Notes under the pieces: model-generated
What the model saw: the letters and a program-made list of their open reading frames with translations, nothing else
Told to the model about the DNA's origin: nothing
Database searches by the model: none
Shown here: piece after piece, positions 49,716 to 61,007 of the stretch
Layout: each line of letters begins with the position of its first letter
Numbering within the stretch: position 1 is the first letter of the stretch
Made by a program: the position numbers and the translations under genes
NCBI GenBank assembly: GCA_020310875.1
Contig: CM035413.1
Location: forward strand, 164,037,806-164,101,805
DNA: 64,000 nt
Direction of reading: 5' to 3'
Source of the DNA: Ceratopteris richardii
Taxonomy: Eukaryota; Streptophyta; Polypodiopsida; Polypodiales; Pteridaceae

Positions 49716-52700
49716 ATGGGTGATGGTTTCCCTTCATTCATTGACAAATTGGACAGAAACAATTATCAGGCTTGGTCATTGAGAATGAAGACGTATCTAC
49801 AAGGGAGAAGCTTATTTGGATACATATCAGGAGATGAGGAATTGCCCTCATTCAAGACCAGAGGACTACCCACAAAGGATGAACATGAAAGACTCAACCA
49901 ATGGTGTGCAAAGGATGCTTTGGCAAGGTCTTACCTTCTAAACTCTATATCTGATTTTCTTTTACCTCATGTAAGGAATTGTAAGACTTCCCAAGAGACT
50001 TGGGAAACCTTGTCAAACTACTTTTCTTCCAACACAAGGGCTAAGAAGAATCAATTGTGGATTGAGTTCACAACCCTTAGGAAGCAACCCAAGCAATCAG
50101 TCTCAGAGTATGTGACAAAGATCAAAGATGTGGCAGACCAATTAGCAAGCATTGGAGAGGAGATTGAAGAGGAGCAAATAGTCAGGCAAGTAACAAATGG
50201 ACTCAAGGCAGATGATAAGTGGGAAAGTTTCACCACTGCAATGGACCTCTATATGGACATGCATACCCCAGATCTCACAACACTTATGGGCCAACTTTTC
50301 ACACATGAAGCAAAGTTTACAAAGGTAGGAGATCAATCAAAAGGTAACAACCCCTCTGCTCTCTATACTGATAAGAAAGTTAAAGATAAAGGTAAAGGGA
50401 AGAAACAGGATGAAGAAGGCTCTACCTCCCAAGCTAATTATGCAGGGAGAGGTAGATCATCTAGAGGAAGAGGCAGAGGAGGTAAGTCAGGTAGGGGGAG
50501 ACCCTACAACTCATCACCATGCAACATTTGTGGATTGTCTAATCATACCACAGATGAATGCTACAAGAACTACAAGAATCAGAGAGGAAGAGGCTACTCA
50601 AGAGGTGGATACTCTCAAGGGAGAGGCAGATTCAATCAACACCAAAGCTACAATGGATACAACAACCAATACAACAACAATTACAACAACAACCACAATG
50701 GTAATTACCAAGGTGGATTCAGAAACAGAAGAGACTACAACAACTACACAGAGGAGCAAGATGACTCCCTATTGATCATGAATATAACCTCCAAGGCAGG
50801 TACAAATGACGATCATTTATTTTATATTGACTCAGGATGTTCTAACCATGTAGTTGGAAATGTGGCACTACTTTCTGATTTGGAAGAGCCCAAGGGCAAA
50901 CATCAGGTACAAACAGGTGATGACACTAAACATTCTGTTGTTAAGATTGGTAATGTGAAGACATGTGATGGTAACCAAAACCTATTGAGCAGGGTACTCT
51001 ATGTACCAACCATCACCAAGAATCTAATGAGTGTTGGTCAGATTGTGGAGAAAGGTTTGCAGGTCAGATTCACACAGCATGGAGCATATGTGGAGGACCC
51101 AAGACATGGATTCAGAAGGATAGCCAAAGGGGAGAAATCAGGTAGATTATTTACATATGAGCTAGAAGATACCAAGAACATTGCTTTGTATAATTACAAG
51201 GATCAGACACTTTCAAAGTTAGAAATATGGCACAAGAGATTAGGGCACATAGGTGAAAGAACCCTAAAGCAAATGAGCAGGGATCAATGTGTGCTTGGGA
51301 TACCTAATGTGTCCAAGCAACACATGATATACAAGTGTGGATCATGTCAATTTGGTAAGTCTCACAGGTTACCCTATTCAAGGAAAGGTTTCATGCATGA
51401 AGACTACCTAGACTTGGTACACACAGATGTTTGGGGACCTAGCAAGGATCCTTCCATTTCAGGTTCAAGGTATTATGTGTCCTTCATTGATGACTATAGC
51501 AAGTGGACCATTTTATACTTTATGAAACATAAAGATGAAGTGTTTAATTGTTTCAAGAGGTATCTTGCACTTGTTGAAAATCAAACAGGAAGAAGCTTGA
51601 AGAGGCTAAGGTCAGATGGTGGAGGAGAGTACTTCTCCAATGAGTTTGAAGATTTCTTGCAGGAAAGAGGAATCAAAAGGGAGATTACTACAAGGTACTC
51701 ACCTGAACAAAATGGGGTAGCTGAAAGAAGGAATAGACTCATAGTAGAGACAGCTAGGTCTATGCTTAATGAGAAAAAGTTACCAAATTATCTTTGGGCA
51801 GAGAGTGTATCCACTGCCACCTATCTCATCAATAGGTTGCCATCCAAATCACTTGATGGCATGACACCATATGAAGCTTGGCATGGTAAGAGACCCTCTC
51901 TGGATCATTGCAAAATCTTTGGTTGTGTTGCATATGTGCATATTCCCTCACAGGTAAGGGGAAAGCTAGACCCCAAGGCTGAAAAATGTATCTTCATTGG
52001 TTATGATTTGAACCAAAAAGGATACAGATTCTACAACCCAACAAACAAAGGGTTTAAGGTAAGCAGAGATGTCATCTTTGATGAGAATGACTCTTGGTAT
52101 GAGAATGAATGCAGGAAAGTGAGTCTACCCTATGACATGGAAGAAGATTTTCCAAAGCTCACCAAGGAAGAACCAATTCAGCAAGAAGATTCAAGCTCAG
52201 ATGATGATGATACAATAAATCTTGAAGAGTTCAAGGCTTGGAAGTCCAAAGGAAAGATGAAGATGAAGCAACTAGAAGATAAACCAGAATCCTCAACTCA
52301 AGCAATGAGGAGATCTCAGAGAGAAAAGAAGAAGCCTATCAGATTTGGGTATGACACATCACTTGTAACTAAACATTCTGTATATCTTGCAAAGGACTTG
52401 TTGAATGAAGAACCAGGTACCTATGAAGAAGCAATTACCAAACCAGAATGGAGAGAAGCCATGGATGAAGAGATGGAAGCTCTCAAGGAAAGTGATACTT
52501 GGGACTTGGTACCCAAGAAGGACTCTATGAAGGTAATAGGATCCAGATGGATCTACAAACTAAAGAAGAATTCAGATGGAACAATAAACAGGTACAAAGC
52601 TAGGTTGGTAGCCAAGGGTTTTGCACAAACCCAAGCCATTGATTATGAAGAGACATTTTCTCCTGTGGCTAAGATGCCAACTATCAGAATTTTGGTGAGT

Positions 52701-53942
52701 GTAGCTGCATCCAAGAATTAGAATATGTACCAATTAGATGTCAAGAATGCTTTCTTGAATGGATGGATATCTGAAGAAGTCTACATGTCACAACCACCTG
52801 GCTATGAAGATCCAAAAAAGGTACATTATGTTTGTAAATTGAAGAAGGCTCTGTATGGTTTAAAGCAGGCACCTAGAGCATGGAATTACAGGTTGACAAC
52901 CTATCTCCTAGACCAAGGATTTGTGATGAGTAAAGCAGACACTTCTCTGTTCATAAAGAGAAGTAGTACAGAGGTAATCTACTTATGTGTTTATGTTGAT
53001 GACATCATCATTACAGGTAATGATGTCAATGGGATTAGACACATCAAAGGACAGATGATGAAATAATTCAAGATTAGTGATCTTGGATTATTGAAGTACT
53101 TCTTAGGTCTTGAGTTAGTCTACACCAACTCAGGTATATATATCACTCAAAAGAAGTATGTACAGGATATGGTCAAGAAGTTTGGCTTGCAGGATGCTAA
53201 GGTATCTACTACTCCAATGGAGGTCAACCTAAAGCTAAGTGCTCATGAAGGAGAAGAAGTCAAAGACATCACAAGATACCAAAGTATGGTAGGTAGTTTG
53301 AACTATGCTACGTTGACAAGAATTGACATAGCATATGGAGTTAGTGTGCTTAGTCAATTCATGCACAAACCAAGGGTACCTCACCTAGAGGCAGCAAAGA
53401 AGATCTTGAAGTATCTGAAGGGAACTCAAAGTCATGGTTTGTATTTTCCTTATACATCAGATTTTGACATTAAAGTTTATTCAGATGCAGATTGGGCAGG
53501 ATGCAAGGATGATAGGAGAAGCACCTCAGGATACATTTGTTTTGCAGGAGATAAGCCTATTTCTTGGTCAGCCAAGAAGCAACCTACAGTGGCATTGTCA
53601 TCCACTGAAGCAGAGTATAGAGGGCTTGCTAATGCCACTCAAGAAGCTATCTGGTTGAAGCTTCTATATACAGAGTTAGGTCTACACACAAGACCACCAA
53701 TTATCTTTGGAGATAACACTAGCTCTCTTCACCTTGCAGCTAATCCAATTTATCATGCCAGAACCAAACACATAGAGGTTCATTACCACTATGTGAGAGA
53801 GAAGTTACTTAGCAAAGAGATTCAATTGACATATGTGTCTACTAATATGCAATGTGCAGATTTACTTACAAAGGCATTAGATGGAAACAAGTTATGCAGA
53901 TTCAAATCTATGATTGGATTGCAGGAAGTGATTGAAGAATGA
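49716..53942 (+). mobile_element. Element F gag-pol coding region
   Basis: The start MGDGFPSFIDKLD lies 27 bases after the LTR; an in-frame ATG at 49665 falls in the LTR and is less likely. Parts: gag UBN2 domain (~49740-50340), Gly/Arg/Asn/Tyr-rich tail with knuckle CNICGLSNHTTDEC (~50520-50562), protease (YIDSGCSNHVVGN ~50825-50862), GAG-pre-integrase (LEIWHKRLGHIGERTL ~51222-51270), integrase (VHTDVWGPSKDPS ~51417-51455; RYSPEQNGVAERRN ~51693-51735), RT ([16 protein letters not shown] ~52534-52580; [10 protein letters not shown] ~52990-53018) and RNase H (ALSSTEAEYRG ~53593-53625; ARTKHIEVHYHYVREK ~53760-53806). Confidence 0.95.
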
Positions 53943-53983
53943 AGAAGAAGACTTAAGCCAAAGTGTTTGGCTTGAGGGGGAGC

Positions 53984-55072
53984 TGTTGGTGTAAATCAAG
54001 CCTTCACACTTGGTTTTTGATTTGTAGCTTGAAGACTTCACATAAAGCTTGGATTAACTCTTGGAGATTGAGCTATAGAAACTCATGCTTATGAGTTCTT
54101 ATTTTTTACTTATTGTAAAAGTCATTGTGACTTGAAATATTGTGTAATCACACCTACTTGAGAAAGTCGTGGAAACTTGAATGTTGTAATGGAGAGAATA
54201 TCTCCCTACTTTTAGTAGAGATATTCTAGGGAGCCTAAGTTTGAATTTTTGAAATTCAAATCACCATCCAACTCCTATAAAAACTACATTTGAAAAGTCG
54301 CGGTTAGTTATGTCACTTCAGCTCACTCCTCGAGGCATTTTGTCATTGTAACTGTGTGTGTGTTAGTGCTACTCCATAGCCTACACCACCACTCCTCAAT
54401 TAGCCATGCTTGGCATGCTAATGAGCTTGTATAATCATATCAATCAATAGATATATACACATACTACATATCTGATTCTCTGTGTTTCCTACTCCAAGTC
54501 TGTCAACTTCCAAGGAGCATTTCTCAGTGCTCACTGAACCAAATCAAGAGATCTATAGCTCATTGGAACCAGCTCAAGGTCTTCTACAAGCATACAAAAT
54601 CTCAGAAGATTTCATTCAGCCATTTGGGAGAAATCCGCTTCGAAGTGCACACTGGTCTGTGTCTGCAGAGTTCCTAAAAAGTCGGGGGTAATCATAATTT
54701 TGCTAAACTTATTTCTCAGTGTATGGTTTATCAATTTGAGTGATTCCACTTGTGAATGGTAGCTTGTTAAGGTACTTTAATACTCCCAAAAGGAATTGTT
54801 TCAATTTCAAGTGTGCTGGTCACACTGAGCATAACACTGAGCAGGTATCATTACAGAAATAGCAAGTTTTCTAGAATTTGTGAAGTGCAAAGTTTTCTGT
54901 TTTGATTTGGTCATTACACAAATCATTTTCAAAGTACATACATGGTTTCTTTGTGTCATTTGGATGCTAAGCAAGTGCACTAAGCATATCTGGAATCAAA
55001 GGAGGGCAGGTGTGAAGCAGGTTTTGCAGCATCAACTCATTTCTTGAGTGCATCCAACCATCACTCCCAACA
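53984..55072 (+). repeat. 3' LTR of element F
   Basis: 1089 bp, same length as the 5' copy and nearly identical. Its end abuts the second copy of the target duplication. Confidence 0.97.
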
Positions 55073-55077
55073 GTTTC

Positions 55078-55546
55078 CTTGCTCTAGGTCACCTAAGTCC
55101 GTTTCTGGGATCACATTCCCAAATTCATATGTCCTATCTGGGTGACTGGTGACTACATATATTGTCCCTTCTTTGTCCAAGTACGCTCCATTTTCAAACT
55201 TGACCGCTGGATGTTCTAGTCCAATGGATTGGTCAGGGTTTTTAATATGGACCACAGATCTTCCTAGGCCGTCCTCATAGATGCTAGCACCTAATCGGTT
55301 GGTCCTAAGGTATTCAAGTTGCGTCTTGTAAGGGCCTTCCACCCTATGTAAATATGGCACTCCAAAACTTCCTGTAGGTCTCTCCATACTGTGGGACATC
55401 TCAGACTCACTTGTCTCAGAGCTAGGGTAGTACAAATGATGGCTAAACTGCTGGGTCCAAGACCTAGCAGTATGATTGACACTAGCCTCTGAAGATCTAA
55501 GACTGTGTCTATCTCTCCCTAGGTGTCTTCCTGATCTAAGGTTCAT
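55078..55546 (-). mobile_element. Element K gag, N-terminal part
   Basis: Opens MNLRSGRHLGRDRH, a typical plant gypsy gag start, at 55546 on the minus strand. The rest of gag lies on the far side of element F (46011-48600). Confidence 0.8.
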
Positions 55547-55909
55547 AAGCCCAATTGAATAATCCCCAATTTTCCCAAGTACACTTTGCGTTGCTGAGTT
55601 CTTTTGTATTAGTCACTTGTTCTTTTTTTAATTGCCCTTAAGGTGTCACTTCTTGTCCAATTAATCTTCGTCGCAAGGAACACTTAAGTTTTATCGTACT
55701 TTGAGTGTGGTCGCTCGATTTAAATTCTTTTCCCTTAGGTTGTTTCGCAATTGTAATCTCCTAGCACTTGCACTTGAGTGATTAGAGTTCTTGGACTTGG
55801 TCGTCCTTAACGTATCCCTAATGAATCAAAACCTCTATCCGTACTTAGCCTATGCTAGGGATTGACAGAGGGTGTTGAGAAGTTCCAACCTTGAGTTTCT
55901 TTCCCTGTT
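55547..55909 (-). mobile_element. Leader of element K between 5' LTR and gag
   Basis: About 360 bases without coding content, the expected place of primer site and packaging leader. The bases just inside the LTR (AACAGGGAAAGAAACTC on the minus strand) do not match a tRNA end that I can name. Confidence 0.6.
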
Positions 55910-56512
55910 TGTTGCCCTCATGTCACTCTAGCACAATGGTGAGTACCAACGTGAGAAGATTCACCTCATAATTGTCAATCCGTGGAGACGTGAGGACTAG
56001 TATGAAGACTATGAGCAAGTGAAGGCACAAGTGTGTGAGTGAGAAGCACACAAGCATGCACACACATACACACACACGCGCACACAAGGCAAGAACAAGG
56101 AGAGGAACAATGGAGTTCTTTGCATTAATCAAAAGGTCTCTTACATAAGCTCAATTCACAAACAATCTAACCCCAAAAATGAGCTCTCTAGCTCTTTTTA
56201 TAGTTTTCTAACTAGCTTTGGTCTTGTCCAGACCTAGTGTCCGGCCTAGTTAAAAATTAGGTTCTAGAGTCTATTTGAGGGTTCAAACAGAGTCTAAAAA
56301 TTATGAAAATTGATATGTCGCTAGTTCTAATACTCCTCAAGCTCGAGGACTCCTCGGCTTGCACAAAATGGAGTCTATTCTACCAAAAACGGGATTTACA
56401 ATGTTTGTGTAGTGATTAAAATCACTTGAGTTGTAATTAATCCATGGGAAAAAAATGATTTGGCCTTGTTGCCGTATTGTGCATGACTCCTCTGTTGCTT
56501 TGTATGCCAACA
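55910..56512 (-). repeat. LTR shared by elements K (5') and I (3')
   Basis: 603 bp, TGTTGCCCTC .. TATGCCAACA on the plus strand. On one side lies K's leader and gag start, on the other I's purine tract (AGGAAGGGGGG on the minus strand, ~56513-56524) and extra coding region. TATA box CTATAAAAAG at 56193-56202 (minus). One LTR therefore serves two head-to-tail elements. Confidence 0.82.
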
Positions 56513-56523
56513 CGCCCCCCTTC

Positions 56524-59500
56524 CTAGCGTCTGTCGCCCCTGACAGACCTTTGTTCTCTCGGGTGGTCGATATAGTATTGGATGACATTGGTGGCAAGTT
56601 CATGTTCTCCTATCCTTAAGCCTCTTGCTAGATCAGCTTCCAATGCATCCCAATTTATTGCACCAGGGGCCTCTGGCTGCGGGGTGGTGTAGTACTCAGA
56701 GTACATTGCTTGTTCACAAGCAAAAAGATGGAGCAGGTGTGTTGGCTTCGGTGCGAAAATCTCCGAGTGATACTCCCAGAAACCTGATCTGAACATTTCT
56801 TCGAAGGTCTGTTTGTAACATGCAGGGAGGTATTTGATGCGTGCATGCCAGGCGTAAGCCACACGAATACTGGGGGTGGTGCTCATGTCATACACCAAGT
56901 CATAATTTCCGTTGCTAAACCCCGAGAGACGTACCTGTGGTGCGGCTGCATTTCTAAAAGTTTTTAGGACTACCTGCATCATATCTAAGATTTTAAGCAT
57001 CATTTGCGCTGCTACATCTTGCATGGGCTTCAATCGCGGCATCCAGTGGCGAATTGTTCCCATCATGTATGCTACCGACGGTGGTCCCTGTGGTGGCGCA
57101 ATGTACGGATAGTTTAGCCATTCTTTGCATTGCGCATTGTTCTGCACTTTGATATTGAATGCCTTCCAAGACCTGCGGCGTGGAACTGGACCATAGCATG
57201 GATTGTATAGGAGGTGTAAAGGCGCGTTGTTCCATGTGCGTAGCATTTCTGGATATGTCTCTAGAAGTTTCTGCCGCCAGGTGGGTTGACGAATTTTGCC
57301 TTTTTGCACCTCTGGAGGAAGGTCTTCGGGTTGAAATTGGGTAGCAAAGGTAGGAATCTGACCCGTGACTCTCTGTATTTCTGCATTATAATCAGCCAAG
57401 ATAATATAATACGGCCTGTATTGGAGTTCAGATGAGAGGATCAGGCGTCTCGATGACAGGTTCTTGAAGTAAGCCGATTGTAGCATAGTTTCCTCTATGA
57501 CCCTCATGGCCTGATTTTGCACTACTGTGCGCTCTTCGTGCGAACTCCCGATTTCCTCCACTTGACGTAGCCATGGGGGCCGTGGTGCCTCGAATGTGTC
57601 CTGAGCTTCTTCTATTTGTTGGCCTCCTGGGAATGGTTGTGGATCGTATTCTTCGTCAAACGTTTGTTCCACAGGAATTTGCACAACTTCTTCATCCGTG
57701 GGAGCCTCTGGAGGGGAAGGTGGTCTCTCATATTGTAGTAGACGTGTTTGCAATTCAGTGACCTGTTTCTGGAGATCTTTTATGGCCTCGGCGTCTGTGA
57801 GAAGTGAAGCCGCGGAGGGGGTGGTTGGAGAGGCTGCTGTTGGTCCTTTTTGGTGTTTCTGCTTCAATTGTCCCAGCTCCTCCGATAGCTTATCATGTGC
57901 TTCAAGCAGCATGGCATAGTCTTCCAATATGATCTTGATATTATCGGGGGTCACTGCTTGAAACTTGGATGGGCTGATGGGTGCCCCCGGTGTGCTCTCA
58001 ATAGCTGCCTCCAGGTTCTCTTGATTTTGTACTTGCAGACATCGATTCTCTTCCTGAGCGGCCGCAAGATGGCATTTGAGTAGAGCCATATTTCGCTGAA
58101 GCTTTGAGTTGCGTTCCAGCTGTGTCCGTAGGTGACCTTCTACCACCTGTATCGCTTCCTGATCTGTGTTCTGTAACTGTACCTCCAATATGCCATGAGC
58201 TTCTTGGAGAGTTTGGAACTGTGTGTGGAAGCGAGCATTTTCCTCTTCTAGTGCCGCGAGGCGGTGCTGTAGTGTTTCTGAGTGCTCGTGTAGGTGTTCA
58301 TTCTGTTGCTGGAGCTGAATGTAATCTGTCCTTAAGTTTGATATACAAGCAAGCATGGTGTCCAATGCACTTCCTATAGATGAGTGGGTGGTGTTTACAG
58401 TGGGAGATGCATGGGAAGGGAATTGGGGATGGGGAAGAGTGAATGATGTGTCTATTGAAGTCGTGTGTGTGAGTGAAATTGGTGGAGGGGGAATGGGAGG
58501 AGGTGGAATCGTGGGGGGAGATGCCGTGGGTGGTGAAATGTCCATACCTTCAGGAGTGGGTGCGAGTGTGGGATCTGCCATATACATTGGGATGGTAGGT
58601 GGTGTGTGTGTGGAAGTGGTGAATAGATGCGAAGTGGGGGTGGGGAGCTGAAAAGAAAGGAAATGGTTGAGACCCTGGTTGAAAAGTTCTAGCAAGGAGG
58701 TCATGGAGGGATTGTAGAAATGGAGAGAGAGAGGTCGGGGGTTGAGGTCGTAAATTTGAGGAGGGCACGAAGGGTTGCGTGGTAGCAGGGAAACCCATGA
58801 ATGTGGATCTAGGGTCAGGATGACCTATGGCTGAGGGCATGGGGGATGGTTGCCCTAGGGCAGGCTCTAGGAGCGGTTCGGTGGATTGTGTAGTGATGGG
58901 GGTTGCTTCAAAGATTGGGTTATCAGTGGTAGAGAATAGGGTGGAACTAGAGATGGGAGTACGGAAGATGAAGGTTGGTTCGGTGGGTTGAGTGGTCGAG
59001 GTGATTTCCACTGTTTCTGCTCTAGGGGGCGAGGGTGGGGGTGTGGGTGGTTGTGGCTCTATGGACTCCTCATGGGTGACTGGGTGCTCTTGGCTAGCCG
59101 TTTCGGTTGCTTGGGAGGTTGTCCTGATAGGTTCAGATGTAATAGTTGGCTCTTCTGCAGTTGTAATGGGAATCTGGATATTCTTACCTGAGCGTGGTCG
59201 TGTCTGGAACCTTCGTGGATCATATTGAACTGGAGACTTCCGAATGGCAGTGCGCACTGCTTCCACTACCCCATATGTTTCTGCCATCAATAAGAGACCT
59301 TCCCTATACTCTGAGTCAACTCCTGCTTCTTCCAACAACTGAGTCATGAGTACTCTGCTACTCTGTTCGGTGAGTAGTTGTTGCGATCGCACTCTTTCCA
59401 TAATCTGATACAGCCTTCTGAGTTCTGCTGTATAGGCTGGGGCTTCAGTGGTCTCCTCTTCATACGCTCCTTCTTCTTCTAGGTGTCCTTGTTGTTGACC

Positions 59501-60802
59501 TTGCTGAGCGTCACTCCAATGTACATGTCGACCGTCTGTAGACTTTCTTCTTCTTCGTGAGGATGTGCCTTGTTCCTCTGCATCTGAATAAAACTCCACA
59601 TCAGAGAATTGTGTACTTTGTAGGAATGCTTCGAAGTCCTGGGGGTCCATTCCTTCAGCATCTCTAGTGGCAGCAAATTCGAATTCAGGTGGAACAAGAG
59701 GAGCCGATGGGGTAGCTTGTGTCGTAGTTTCAGATCCCGACCTGGGTATCCTAATGGTGAAGGGAGGTACAGTGGTCTCCCTTCGTGGCGATACCTCAGG
59801 AGTAGTCAGAACTTCCCTTGTCTGGACACAAGGGATCGCACCCCTCATGCGCTTGGATTGATGTGTGGACGTCTTGAGCTTCTTAAACATTTGTAATTGT
59901 GCCCAAGTTAAGGCACGTTCAATGGGAACATCGTATGCTAGGCACCGGTAAATAATGCGTGTGATTGCACAGCATCCGTTCACCACTAATTTCCTAGAAG
60001 ACCGTTTGTTTGCTTCATACAATTGATCTATAATCCATACCGGTAGCTTAATGGGTAATGCACCTGCTTCCGCTAAGTAGAGAGCGAACCAGATTCTCTT
60101 GTGTGGTTGTGTGAAGCGGTCTTGGTCGGGAAAGGCGAAATGTTGCATGCACATGCGGAGAGGGATGGACACGTTTGGTGTGAGTGCTGCCATGTCTTTA
60201 AGCTTCAATAGTTTCCTATCCTTCATGTTAGTGGGAACAAGAGCATCCTTTTCAGAGGGTACATGCGTGCCGTGCATATTCAAAGCGCCGCTTACCAACT
60301 CCACAGTAAGTTCAAACCTCTTCAACTCGTTGTTGCCCAGCAAGGAGGGAAGAACAAATGATCCGGGTTTGTCCTTTTCTTCATTAGCTTGTAATGTGGA
60401 GACCAAATAGTAACATCCGAGGAGATCTGGTTTAGGTAGTGGGGCTTCAAAGTATTCTGCCAGCCCTGCTCGTTGCCATATGGTCTGGAGATCCTCGGTG
60501 TTCTGTAAAGTCTCGAACTCCTTGGAGAAAAATTGGAATCGAACCCATGATCTGTCATACTCGCACTTAGACTCCCATATATACTTGGCCTCTCCTAATG
60601 GACCTGGCATGCCATTGAACCAATGAGAATTGGCATGGACTCTTTCTGTGATCCCTGTGGGTGGATCCGGCACCGGGATTTGCTGAAGGTGCTGCAGCTC
60701 CACTGGTCGTTCAGTTGGTGGCACATCCACAGGTAGACTATCCACATCAATTCCGGCAGTAAGTATCCCTACTTGTGAGCCCGAACCTGTCGCTTCTGCC
60801 AT
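56524..60802 (-). mobile_element. Element I extra coding region (before the 3' LTR)
   Basis: A ~4.3-kb coding region after pol, mostly open. The likely start is ATGGCAGAAGCG at 60802. The N-terminal ~330 residues are conserved with K (PLGEAKYIW, KPDLLGCYYL, RIIYRCLAYDVPIERALTW), then comes an acidic and Pro/Thr-rich linker, a coiled coil with Gln/Leu/Glu heptads (~57800-58330), and a C-terminal part (PEMLRTWNNAPLHLLYNPCY, YDMSTTPSIRVAYAWHARIK, GFWEYHSEIFAPKPTHLL). No signal peptide or membrane segment was seen. The position is that of env-like genes in Athila-type elements, but I recognise no envelope and no named family. About one break. Confidence 0.78.
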
Positions 60803-61007
60803 TTTACTTCTTGCCTTCTGATTCTGTGAGAATATAGAATCATGTGTTAACATCGTAATGGACAGAATAAATCCGTTGTTGTCCCCGTTACAACATTAAC
60901 ATGAGGTAGATGGTGAGTTAGTGGTTAGTAAGTGCACGAAGACAGTGTGTGTAGTTAATGCTTGGGTATTCCTAGGAGACTAATGCAGTTAGTAAGTGGG
61001 GGTGAAT
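60803..61007 (-). promoter_or_regulatory. Spacer with splice-acceptor-like site before the extra region
   Basis: On the minus strand TTCTATATTCTCACAG (~60824-60839) ends about 20 bases before the ATG at 60802. The same 16 bases stand at the same place in K. A spliced subgenomic RNA is known for env-like genes of plant LTR elements, so an acceptor here is plausible. A second in-frame ATG at 60853 lies upstream of it. Confidence 0.5.

Larger units (their letters stand above)
48601..55072 (+). mobile_element. Young Ty1/copia element F inserted in element K
   Basis: A 6.5-kb copia element with two 1089-bp LTRs and a perfect target duplication GTTTC (48596-48600 and 55073-55077). By eye the LTRs differ at about seven positions, so it is by far the youngest insertion here. 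Inside: primer site, one long gag-pol frame region (gag, protease, integrase, RT, RNase H), then the purine tract GCTTGAGGGGGAGC (53970-53983). It looks almost whole, with about two breaks. It belongs with E and G (shared MGDGFPS gag start and knuckle type). Confidence 0.97.
37100..56512 (-). mobile_element. Ty3/gypsy element K, rearranged, carrying copia element F
   Basis: Minus-strand gypsy element with LTRs at 37100-37820 (3') and 55910-56512 (5', shared with element I). From the 5' side: leader, gag start (MNLRSGR ~55546), insertion F, rest of gag, zinc knuckles, protease, RNase H, then an integrase block that reads on the plus strand, then the extra coding region and the 3' LTR. Without F it measures about 13 kb. 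The two LTRs differ in length (721 and 603 bp) and by many substitutions, so it is not young. Not every expected pol module is recognisable. Several breaks plus the orientation change. Confidence 0.85.

Noticed and set aside
56524-60802. Envelope gene
   Set aside because: No signal peptide, transmembrane segment or fusion-peptide-like stretch is visible in the extra region; its position alone is not enough.
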